DNA from: Adiantum capillus-veneris
Taxonomy: Eukaryota; Streptophyta; Polypodiopsida; Polypodiales; Pteridaceae
Assembly (NCBI GenBank): GCA_014529385.2
Contig: CM043964.1
Coordinates: 131,541,420 to 131,605,419, forward strand
Length of the DNA stretch: 64,000 nt
Reading direction: 5' to 3'
Notes under the pieces: model-generated
Database searches by the model: none
Told to the model about the DNA's origin: nothing
The model's input: the letters and a program-made list of their open reading frames with translations, nothing else
Shown here: one piece after another, positions 10,036 through 19,754 of the stretch
How positions within the stretch are numbered: the stretch's first letter is position 1
How the letters are laid out: each line of letters starts with the position of its first letter
Position numbers and translations under genes: made by a program

Positions 10036-10584
10036 TTGGTGCTAAAAAGATGCCAAATGATTCTTCATCCACAGGGTGGAGGTTACCCGTCTTATTTTGA
10101 AGCCATCAACAGGGGACACTTAGTCAAAATATTTTCCCATGAGCAAGGGGGACAAATGCAAATATTTACCTTGGTTAAGTGCTTCAATAATAATATAAAC
10201 AATGTGGACTATATCACAGGGATGCCTTTTGTGAGAGAAAATGAAATGAAATATGCCACATCAATAATCACATCAATTGGAAGGTTAAGTCATCTCTTCT
10301 TCTGGATGAAAATGGATAGTCCTAATGTAGAGATAGCATATGAAATATCTTCTAGAAAGGTTCTCTCAGGGCTACTTCTTCCAAGACAACCAGGATGTGC
10401 TCCTCCATGGGTAGAAGAAGGAGACAATGTATTAGCTCCCAAAGATACTTCTCAATATGAAGTAGCAGTTGTGGTTGCAGTCAATATTGAAGATAAAAAG
10501 GTGATTATTTTTTGTCCAAACTTCCAAGAGCCTATGTGGATAGACATGAACCAAATAGTTTATCTTTTAACAATCACTTCCTGA
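10036..10584 (+). CDS. Single-exon ORF of unknown function
   Basis: A 182-codon uninterrupted frame, unusual in this decayed neighbourhood. The protein is mixed-composition and globular-looking. The C-terminal third (about residues 128-180, from WVEEGDNVLAPKDTSQYEVA through KKVIIFCPNF to WIDMNQIVYL) has the alternating pattern of a small beta-barrel, such as an SH3- or Tudor-like fold. That resemblance is by eye only. Earlier there is a SYFEAINRGHLVKIFSHE segment. I do not recognise the family. It ends 172 bases before the outer LTR. It could be a gene fragment or an element gene; codon 1 was chosen as the first plus-strand start and the frame may extend upstream. Confidence 0.45.
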   Translation: MVLKRCQMILHPQGGGYPSYFEAINRGHLVKIFSHEQGGQMQIFTLVKCFNNNINNVDYITGMPFVRENEMKYATSIITSIGRLSHLFFWMKMDSPNVEIAYEISSRKVLSGLLLPRQPGCAPPWVEEGDNVLAPKDTSQYEVAVVVAVNIEDKKVIIFCPNFQEPMWIDMNQIVYLLTITS

Positions 10585-10756
10585 AGCAAGGTATGCTTCT
10601 TATGCTCTATGATTTGTGAAAATTTTCACTTGTCTTTGATGTTAATGATTATATACAATAAGTAGTTGGGTAAATGTAAGGACACGGGTCCTACGGGCAA
10701 GGCCACCGACACGACTGGGCAGTGTGTATGTTAGGGGGAGGCTATAAGATAGCGTG

Positions 10757-11666
10757 TGTTAACTGAGTCAACGTTAGTTAACAAGAGCTGTTAAAAACTG
10801 AAGACATACGGATGCACATCGAGGATGAATACAAAGAAGCATTGAAGATTGGAGCTACACATTTTCCCAAAATGATCACGTATTGTAACTTCCGGATCTA
10901 TTTCAAGCCATTATAATATTTTAATGTGTTACGGGCTCAATGGGAGTTCCAAGTTGTAAAGAACAGGGGAGTTAGTGTGCCTAGGCAGCAGATTCAGTAA
11001 GTGGTGAAGCCCTAAAGCCCTTGGACGCCCGGACATTGCATATTTTACCCTATGTATATAAGGCAGTGTGTAAAAGAAATTAGGGTTCTCAAGCTCATTT
11101 GTTGAGAGAACTCTTTGGTGAGAGCTCTTGAGGTGTGTGGCTATGGAGTCCTTGAGCTTCTCCTTGGTCATGTGACTTGGTTAACACTAATCAATGCTTA
11201 ATTATCTTTCACTATGCCTCTCTCATGCTTCTTATGATTGCCTATGATGCTTTGATTAGCTAGATCTTAACTAATTAGTGGTTAATTCCTCTCTAATCTT
11301 GTGTGATTGCCCTCTTTTTCTTGTGTGTGCATGTAAGTTTGATTGGAGTGTGGTGCTCAATAGATCTATGTGTGTGTGCTTGCGATTAGTGTGCTGCATG
11401 ATAGGATTAGTGTTGTGTGCATCTTGCAATCGTTAGTCTGTGTGATTGGATTGATTAGAGGTGAAGAGAAGTGGATGTGGAGACTGCCCATCATTGTGGC
11501 TTAGATCCTCCATAGGCCGAGAAGCTCACCTCATAGAGTCACCATTCGTGTTGCCATGATTAGCTCACTAATCATGTGAGTATTTTCGTGCCCTACCCGG
11601 GTATCTCATCCCTCCGGATTGATAATTTTGTTGGTCATTGGAGCTATGCAACGATGGGAACCCCCA
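10757..11666 (+). repeat. 5' LTR of outer gypsy element (LTR family A)
   Basis: It begins TGTTAACTGAGTCAACG and its first 650 bases match 37080-37726 closely in the same orientation. A TATA-like TGTATATAAGG lies at about 11049-11059. The right end is placed at CA (11665-11666), just before a primer-binding site at 11672. The length of about 910 bases is normal for gypsy LTRs. The start is itself a small palindrome (TGTTAACTGA against TTAGTTAACA). Confidence 0.8.
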
Positions 11667-11671
11667 ATATT

Positions 11672-11690
11672 TGGCACCGCTACCGGGGAT
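11672..11690 (+). promoter_or_regulatory. tRNA-Asp-type primer-binding site
   Basis: TGGCACCGCTACCGGGGAT resembles the complement of the plant tRNA-Asp 3' end, which in Tat/Athila-like gypsy elements reads TGGCGCCGTTGCCGGGGA. There are about three differences. Its place six bases after a CA end supports the LTR boundary and the lineage assignment. Confidence 0.75.
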
Positions 11691-12348
11691 GATGACCTAC
11701 GCTGGTGTAACTGTTGCATAATCGGATGTGTCTCCTCACTAATTTTACTACTAATTTCACTTGTGTGTTTATGGTTTTGTGGATTTTGGATGTGTGTGCA
11801 TGAAGCAATGTGTTCATTATTCCCTAATTTGTCACCGTATCTTGTCAATTTTGTATTTTCACACTCTAATTTCACACTAATCCCTTGCTAATTTCACTAA
11901 TTTTTGCTAACTTACACACTAATTTGCTACAAAGGATTGGAGCTTTCAACCGTTCAATCGATCCTCAATGGAAAGGTAATCAAGGTGGTATTCTCAAACA
12001 CACTAGAATCTAAACATGTGTAGAATTGTGTAGAGACTCCACCATGATGCAATGTAATATCAATGCCATGTTGTTGCAATGCAATGTTGATGCTATGTGG
12101 CTATGAAATTTTTTGGATTGTTCGTTTTTATGCCGTCGTAATGCCGAAATTTTCTAGATTTGGTGGCGCATGAAATCGACAAGTTTAATTGCTAATTGAT
12201 GAATGTACACTGCTAATTGTGTGCCTAATTCATCTAATTGCATGCTTGAATGGTCAATTGCAAGTGTGTCATTCTAATTGAGTGTGTGTATGCCTAATTT
12301 TAGGTGTGTGTGCACTATTTTGCCCTTGTTTGTGCACCTAAAAATCAA
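11691..12348 (+). other. 5' leader of outer gypsy element
   Basis: Non-coding, AT-rich sequence with many CTAATTT/GTGTGTG words. It continues after the LINE insertion at 24924-25750, where the same style of sequence (TGCTTAATG, AATTGATGTG) resumes. A long untranslated leader is typical of Tat-like elements. Confidence 0.55.
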
Positions 12349-12361
12349 TGTGTGCTTAATG
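12349..12361. repeat. Target-site duplication of the LINE (left)
   Basis: TGTGTGCTTAATG here is repeated exactly at 24911-24923. These 13 bases flank the LINE on both sides. Confidence 0.85.
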
Positions 12362-12439
12362 TTTTTTTTTTCTGAGAAAAAGATCCTTCTAATGAAAGCT
12401 ACCCGTAGGGCTACAACCACCTCTGCCAGAGAGGGCTAC

Positions 12440-13998
12440 AACAAACATGATGGGGAGACTCTCCCAATGAAAGAAAAACATATATACAATGAGGCTAAAT
12501 CAAGGGATGGGAGGAGGGAAGAGCCACACAGGTGGTCGGTAGTGCCATCTGAGCACACCCTGGACAATGGTGTAGAAAGGCCCAGGGTGCTAGAGTCGAA
12601 GTAAAGCCTCGTGGCGCTCCTGCATGCTGTCGGAGCTGCCCTATAGTCCCTCAAGCTTTCCTCTGACAGTATGGATCAGCTCTAGCCAAAAGTCACGAAC
12701 TGTCTTTGCTGGCGACACAGAGCGGGCCTCAAAAATGCAAAAACAGTGGGCCCGCCAGATAAATTATAGTGTCAGGCCACTGATGAGCTCCCAACACTCC
12801 TCTCTCACTGCACCACTCCTGTGGAGTAAGCTCTGTAGCAAGCTGGAGTGTAGGACGCCCCCCCTGTATCACTATCATCCTGCTGGTGGAAGATAGCTCA
12901 AACTGAAGTGCCGGGCCCGTGAGAGTGGACCAAGCCGCTGCCCCCCAAGTGTACTGTCTACCGTGGAGAGAGTAGGCATCAGCCGAAGAACTCGTAGCCA
13001 CACCTGCTGGGCCGAGGGACAGTCCCAAAGACAATGACACTGACTCTCCACCAACTGGTTACAGGTTGCACATGCGGTCGAGAGACCACTATGCACAAGC
13101 CAGCTCCCTACTGCTGTAGCTCTGTGTGCAACTAGCCACTGAAACAAAGTGACAAAGTGACGCGCCTCGGCTGTCTGGAGTCCCACAGCCTCTGCCAAAA
13201 GGCTACCAAGAACTCGACTGTGAGGCCCTGCTCTTGCCAATGACGTGTTGCAGCGGGGCGGGCCTCTCTCTGTGCTACAAGTATATGACATCCAAGCCAA
13301 ACAGTGTACTGAAAGAAGGAGACTCCTGGGTGGTCTGCAGAAGAGAAGGGGTCCCTCCATAGCCACTCACCAGGATCCCATTGTACCCGTGTCAGTGGAC
13401 AACACTCCCAAGCCCATAGCCTCCAGTGTCCAATCTCAAGAGCTGCTGGGTCAGGGTCTATGACGCAAGTCCTCCCACAGATGCCCACAACTCGGATCCT
13501 CTGAAAACAACACTCTGCTACCTGCGGGGCCTCTACTGCAACTCGTTGTAATCGTCCCCCACCCTGAAGCTCAAAGAATAGGGCTGGGATAGTCTCTGAG
13601 CAGGCCCTGACTGAAATGAGAACCTCCAGTCGTGTGAAGGCTCCCATCCACCGGGGTGCTACTGGCTCGAGAGGTGTGAGCCACTCAGCTAGAACCGACT
13701 CTGAGATGTCCTAACACATGCTCTGCACCCCTCTCATGCCTTGCAGCTGGAAACCCTGCACCTCCTCTGACAAACCTGTGAACTCTAGCCAGTCACCTAG
13801 AGAGCGCACTAGACCTGTTGCCATGGGACCCCAGGAAACATGAGGCTGACTACCAACCAAGTGGCCTCCCTGAGTGCTAACCATGGGGTTCCAGGCAAGG
13901 GGCTTCCGTAGGCGCTCCTCCATGCACATCGATTGTCGCTGCTCCAGGCCATGCCGTAAGAGCTCCTGAGAATGAAGCAAACACACAACAAAACAGTC
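12440..13998 (-). pseudogene. LINE ORF2, 3' part with zinc-binding RVT domain
   Basis: This continues ORF2 beyond the inner LTR element. It encodes the linker with EIGHWRLWAWE and VQWDPGEWLWRDPFS. The zf-RVT-like end follows: FQWLVAHRATAVGSWLVHSG, then CATCNQLVESQCHCLWDCPSAQQVW, giving the expected C-x2-C ... H-x-C/D-C cluster. The same region is present in the LINE copies at 44260-45300 and 55830-56900. Frameshifts near 13140 and 12880 break it. The exact stop is uncertain. Confidence 0.75.
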
Positions 13999-14002
13999 CT
14001 CC

Positions 14003-14488
14003 TGTTATGGAATTGATATTTTATTAGCTATTGCAACTGATAGGTGGCAAGAGCATCAGCGGATAATGGACTATGCAGAAGGATGTTATATCTTATGTCT
14101 ATTTGATTATCCAAGTGCTCTTTGTGAGATTTGGCCAATTATGTCCGGCCGGCCAGTTTGTACTCACTTTGACCATTCAAGAATCTATAAATTAAATACG
14201 TACAAGAGGGAAATGGTCACTCTTGCACGGGGGGAGATTGCACCCATTGTCTGTGTACTTCTTCTCCCCACTCCCCCTCTTCTCTCTCGCCGTACCAGCG
14301 TAGCACTCCACTCTAGGAGGTGCGCCTGCACGTTCTCTCTGGTTCTATCACGCTCTCTTTCTCTCTCTGCTCGTGTACAACGTGGATTAGGCGTCGTGTG
14401 ATTCGAGGTATGCAGATTTAGTCGTTTATGTTTCGCTATGTGCTATTTTTTAGTATTTTGCAAGGCAGCCATGCATCCGTCTATAGCA
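14003..14488 (+). repeat. 5' LTR of the inner element (LTR family B)
   Basis: It starts TGTTATGGAATTG and ends TCTATAGCA. A TATA-like CTATAAATTAAA is at about 14184-14195, and a CT-rich region at 14265-14370 probably covers the transcript start. It differs from the 3' LTR at only scattered positions, so the insertion is fairly young. Confidence 0.92.
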
Positions 14489-14489
14489 G

Positions 14490-14500
14490 TGGTATCAGAG
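14490..14500 (+). promoter_or_regulatory. Initiator tRNA-Met primer-binding site
   Basis: TGGTATCAGAG starts two bases after the 5' LTR and matches the complement of the plant initiator tRNA-Met 3' end. Confidence 0.88.
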
Positions 14501-14917
14501 GTGAGGCTACGTTCCCGAGATTGCAGATTCGGATAACCAAAAGCTAAGTGCTCTCGTTTCCTTTTGATTTTCAAAATTTATAATTCTATGTCCTTGTTTT
14601 ACATTATTTTTTATGTTTTTATAAAAATCTGGCATTAATTCCTTATTAATTCGTAATTAGTGGAAGATATCTGAATCAGACAATAGAAATGACAAGTTTA
14701 TACTATGAGCAAAGTTTACACAATATTAACGTGTATATATATATTAATAAGCACGATAAATATCGTCATAGGATCTGTATAGTAGACGACGAAGAAGAGT
14801 AGTAGGAGAAGTAATTGGAGAGTAGAATGAGATTTTGTAGGCGGCAATGACTTAAAATCAAGACCATCTCGATTAGGGGCTTGATTGAGATTGTAAGAAG
14901 AAGAGAGAAGTCTCTTT

Positions 14918-15025
14918 TTGGGACAGCTTGAAGAACTCCGTATCCAGCTCAAAGAATTGGGTGCTATGCGAGAGAGGCTTCGTGCCATTGTCTTCAAACT
15001 CGACAGTGCTACTCGCGTGATGCAG
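14918..15025 (+). other. Exon-like coiled-coil segment in the inner LTR element
   Basis: The frame reads GQLEELRIQLKELGAMRERL and continues to SATRVMQ. It ends at an ATGCAG|GTACAA sequence that looks like an exon end plus splice donor. The heptad-like Leu/Glu spacing suggests a coiled coil. It may be a captured host exon, or an exon of an untranslated element transcript. The parent gene is not recognised. Confidence 0.3.
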
Positions 15026-16649
15026 GTACAACTTCTTTTTATTCACCTTTCTAGCCCTTCCCCAGAGATTTTGAGTTGCACACATAACACATACACAACA
15101 CCGTGAGTGCATGGCACGGGCACTCAGAGACCAGCGGCTCCTCAATCTCTCTCTCCCTCTCTCGCCTCCACTGCACGCGAATTACCTCTCTCTCCTTTAG
15201 CCAGTGAAAAAAAAACGGTACGCTGGACAACCCTTTCTCTCTTTCTCTCATTTGTAAGTCATGCAGCCACCCCTTTTGGGCTCTTCTCAGTGACACTCGC
15301 CCACCTTTCCCTCATTTTTTTATGGCTCTCAATCACCAGCCAGTCAAAACAAACCTTACTCCCTCTCTTTCTCCACTTCCTGTGGCTGTCGTCTACCAAC
15401 CCCTCCTCTCTCTCTCTCTCTCTCTCTCTCTCGGCTTCCTACATGCAACAACTCTCGATCTCTTGCTTGGAACAGCCTTCAGCCACTTCACTTCATCTCC
15501 CTATCTCCCACGTATCATATCCAGTGCAACCCATTCTCTCTTTCTCTCGTTTGTAAGTCATGCAGAATCCCCTGGCTTGACCTCTGGCCAGTGCAATCTA
15601 GCAGAGGCTACAAACCAATACGCAACGGCGCGTGGCCAACCTCTCTTTTTCTCTCTCCTCCTTAGCAATATGCGGCTGCTGGCAGTATTTTTCTATATCT
15701 CACTCACTCGATTCCACAGGAAAAACTATTTTTTTTTCCCACAGGCACACAAACCTTGTCTCTCAAGCCTCGTCCTCTCAACTCCCTTTCGCCAACCACA
15801 GTTGTCGCTTGCATGCAATTCACAGCCGCTCAATGCCGGCAGCTCTATGATCTCAGCTCATCACAGGGATAGTGACAACTCCCACTCATGCTAACTGACG
15901 ATAGCCATCAGTGATCGCCTGTGCACCTATCAACCCAAATCTGCAGTTGGAGCATCCCATGATCCAATGGCGTGCCACCCTAGCCAACGAATACTATTGC
16001 CAGCACTGCTTTTCATTGAGCAACTCTTGTCATTACACATGCGATCGCTTAAAATAGACTAAAGCTCTCCAGCCACTACTGCCTGGAGCATGCAGCCGCA
16101 AGCTAGCACTCTCCCCCTCGTCTACTGTATCTGCAGCCGTAATTTCATCCGCAATGTAGGTCGGACTCATGCTAGTGGGGGGCACGAGAGGTGGAGATGC
16201 AAACCGGACGCTTGATGATCCTCTCGATATACCCTGCCAGGATAGTTGCACAATGCCTATGTTCAGAGAGAGAAGTATGCACTAGCTGTCTGCAGGCTAT
16301 GGTTTCTCACTGCAAAATTGTTTCATGAAAGGGATTGGTGTTGTGCTGGACCATTTTGCAGCCAACTGAGCTCGTTTCTGTGTTTTTGAAGCTCTTTATA
16401 TGTGTTATGCTGGCGCTCCATGCATTAATACTATGCCTTGAAAGATGTAGGCATATGGCCTCAGGTTTTGTGTCCGTTGCAAATCTGAATTGATGTAATT
16501 GGCTACTCCGGCTGCACATAATTAGTCATGAGGGCTCTTTGATCATGCACCCACTCTACAATTGTTTCCATGCCATTGTCGTAGCATATAATCCTTCGAC
16601 ATCTTCAAGAGAATGAGCCGAATGACTGGGCTCTCTTGAATGTACTGAG

Positions 16650-16967
16650 TTGACCAATGGATTATGTGAATTGAAAACATTCTGGCTAGGATTTAGAAGT
16701 CTCATGTCTACAATAGCATGTAATGCAAATTATGAGGAGATAGCCAACTGGAGACTTTTTCTACAGGGTTCTCAATCCTTATTTAGTAGCGCCTTATGGA
16801 AAGAGAGATATATCAAAGCCGTGCATGTACTCCATGTGCATGATTATGCATCGACTTGCGGGGATCATCTACGTTCTTCTTCCAAGCTAGATGCGTCTAA
16901 GCGGTTTTGGCAGAAGGAATGTGGCATTGATCTAATGAGTTCGATGAGACGACGACCTCCAAGTTAG
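16650..16967 (+). other. Possible captured gene fragment in the inner LTR element
   Basis: A 105-codon frame with LWKERYIKAVHVLHVHDYAS and KRFWQKECGIDLMSSMRRR. It has ordinary protein-like composition, unlike the surrounding AT-rich interior. The W-K-x-x-Y pattern recalls F-box-type plant proteins, but the match is weak. It does not resemble gag or pol. Confidence 0.25.
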
Positions 16968-18609
16968 AGAGTTATTGGATAGAAGATACAACCTAATTTT
17001 TTTCTTCTGGAAAAAAAAAGTTCAAAAAAATAAATAAATATATAAAATGTTGTTGTAGGCAATGATTAGCTAGGCTTTATTGTTTATATTGATCCCCTTG
17101 AGTGTACTTTTCTACGTTAGTAGCAAGCCCTTTGATGATTTTCACCTTTTTAGGTACTAACGATAGAATATCGATAACACAGGTACTTAAATGGTTGATT
17201 AATTTAACGATGATAATCAAGGGGATACCATCATTTGCATCGTTAAGTTTGGCCCCCTCCTCTAGCTTCTCGGGGGAGATTAACTGGCGTGCAATAGAAG
17301 TGGATAAATGTTATGCTGCTATGTGCTAATGAGTTACATTCTACATAATCGATGGCTTATAATAGGGGGTATCTCAAAGGCGAAACAATATTTAAAAATT
17401 TAGTCATAATGCTATGGAACATCAAGGCCGTAGCTGTCAGACTGATACAAGTCAACACAAAGCTCACTATCCTTGAAGAGAAGCAGATAGATAGATAGTG
17501 TACGCCGCTAGTACCTACATTATCAATTATTTTGATATTGCCTCCCTGGTGGTCATTACAAGGGCTAACATTTTAATAGATTAGGAAAGAGTGTTGATGA
17601 TGATTTCTTTCACACCTAGCTCGTGAGGCCCCTTTTTCATCGTTAAAGGGAGTTAGTGACATGCAATTGAGCTGGCGTGAACTCATCATGATCATTCCCC
17701 TTTTGGTTGTTAAGATCATGCGAACAAGTTTGACAATGTTATATAAGGGAAAGTGTTTAGGAAGAGCCGATCGAAAGAATGTGTAACAATTTTAGTTGGA
17801 ATGGTTAATATGGGGATGTTATCGTTTAAAGCCTAGAATACACTACAATAGTAACAATAAATCGGAAACTCATTCATGCTTTTAATTATGACAAGTGGCA
17901 AATGCTATCTCTTGATGTTCTTAAACATTACGAATGCATCTACATAACTTAAATTTTACGGCACATACAAATTTGTGGAGATCCACTTGCTTTTTTTTTG
18001 CTCATTGTTATAAATCTTTTCGCTTTAAATTACCTCAAGACACATGGTTAAGCTTATTACGTTTTGTTATGTTTGTTCAAATTTTAGCGCAATAGAATTG
18101 ACAAAAACTACCCAAATAATTTTAATGATGATCCTCATCTTTCTTCTAATTTGTTCAAGCTGTAATGATTTGCAGAGAGTGGTCAGATAAGTTCTCTCCT
18201 CATTTTTATTTGTTTGGTTTTCTAAAAATATTTTAGAAAACACAGGTGACCATACACTAATAGCATTCTATCAAATTCTATGATAGCCAAACTCCTAGTC
18301 TTGTCTATTAATCCGATTCCAAAGAGAACAACACGGTTACATAAATTCAATGCACATGAGCTTAATTACTGGTTATTTTTAAAGGGAAGACATGACTCTG
18401 ATTGCTATCTTTGTATTACATGAAATTGCTATTGAGATTGTTACATATTGAGCTATGCAGCTGCTCACATGAGCGGAGGTGCCTTAAGTTAATGAACCAA
18501 AATTTATAAGTGCTCTGCTACTTAACTAAACTCCAATGTGGTGTCACATAGGTAGTACATGTTTTGTCTTTTTATGTCTTGTCTAGTCCATTGGTCACAT
18601 GCACACATA

Positions 18610-18838
18610 TCCGTCGATTTAGGCAGTGTGTAAATGCTCATCTTGGTGTAGATTTGCCGATTTAGGCAACACCAGTTATCTGTGCAGATCCGCTGATTTA
18701 GGCAGCACACTGACAACTTGCAAATTCACAATGGTAAATGCAGATCCGTCGATATAGGCAGCATTAGTGCAGATTCGCCGATTTAGGCAGCACGTCTTAT
18801 TGGTGTAGATTCGCCGGTCGAGGCAACACCGATCACAA
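18610..18838 (+). repeat. Short tandem motif array in the inner element
   Basis: About six copies of a GATxCGCCGATTTAGGCAGCAC-like motif, spaced irregularly by roughly 30-50 bases, occur before the 3' LTR. Each contains GATTTAGGCA or a near variant. The region is non-coding. Confidence 0.7.
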
Positions 18839-19263
18839 AATCATGCTACAGTGGCTGGTCACCACTGCAACTGGTATGATTTTGTTACCCGGGTACATAA
18901 TGAAAGTGATTTGGATTTGGACTTATATTGTGGAATTGAAATTGGATTGGGATTTGGTATCTGTTGATTATTATGGCAGTGTTTATGTGATGAGGCTTCA
19001 CATTATGGAATTGATGATGAGTGTGACCAATGATATCCTGATTCATGAGGGTATGACATATACTGCTTATTCTAGTGGTATGGGACACTAGAATAGGTAG
19101 TATGTGGATGACGGCAGGCATAAGCAATGTTGTCTAATTTTATAGCTTTTTCTTTTCCTATGTGATAGTTTCGATACATATTTCTAATCATTGTTTTTGA
19201 CAAGCATTGTTTGCAGATTTTTATCTTCGCAACTGAGGACAGTTGCTTTCCAATGGAGAGGTA

Positions 19264-19749
19264 TGTTATGGAATTGATATTTTATTAGCTATTGCAGCTG
19301 ATAGGTGGCAAGAGCATCAGCGGATAATGGACTATGCAGAAGGATGTTATATTTTATGTCTATTTGATTATCCAAGTGCTCTTTGTGAGCTTTGGCCAAT
19401 TATGTCCGGCCGGCCAGTTTGTACTCACTTTGACCATTCAAGAATCTATAAATTAAATACGTGCAAGAGGGAAATGGTCACTCTTGCACGGGGGGAGATT
19501 GCACCCATTGTCTGTGTACTTCTTCTCCCCACTCCCCCTCTTCTCTCTCGCCGTGCCAGCATAGCCCTCCACTCTAGGAGGTGCGCCTGCACGTGCTCTC
19601 TCGTTCTATCACGCTCTCTTTCTCTCTCTGCTCGTGTACAACGTGGATTAGGCGTCGTGTGATTCGAGGTATGCAGATTTAGTCGTTTATGTCTCGCTAT
19701 GTGCTATTTTTGAGTATTTTGCAGGGCAGCCATGCATCCGTCTGTAGCA
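19264..19749 (+). repeat. 3' LTR of the inner element (LTR family B)
   Basis: It matches 14003-14488 nearly base for base, ends TCTGTAGCA and is followed by the CCTCC duplication. The purine tract before it is weak (AATGGAGAGGTA). Confidence 0.92.
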
Positions 19750-19754
19750 CCTCC

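Larger units (their letters stand above)
14003..19749 (+). mobile_element. Non-autonomous LTR retrotransposon (LARD-like) inside the LINE
   Basis: Two 486-base LTRs (14003-14488 and 19264-19749) of very similar sequence flank a 4.8-kb interior. A 5-bp duplication CCTCC lies directly outside (13998-14002 and 19750-19754). The primer site matches initiator tRNA-Met. The interior has no gag, protease, integrase, RT or RNase H in any frame. It is therefore a large non-coding derivative that must borrow enzymes, probably from copia-type elements given its primer site and duplication size. Confidence 0.92.
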
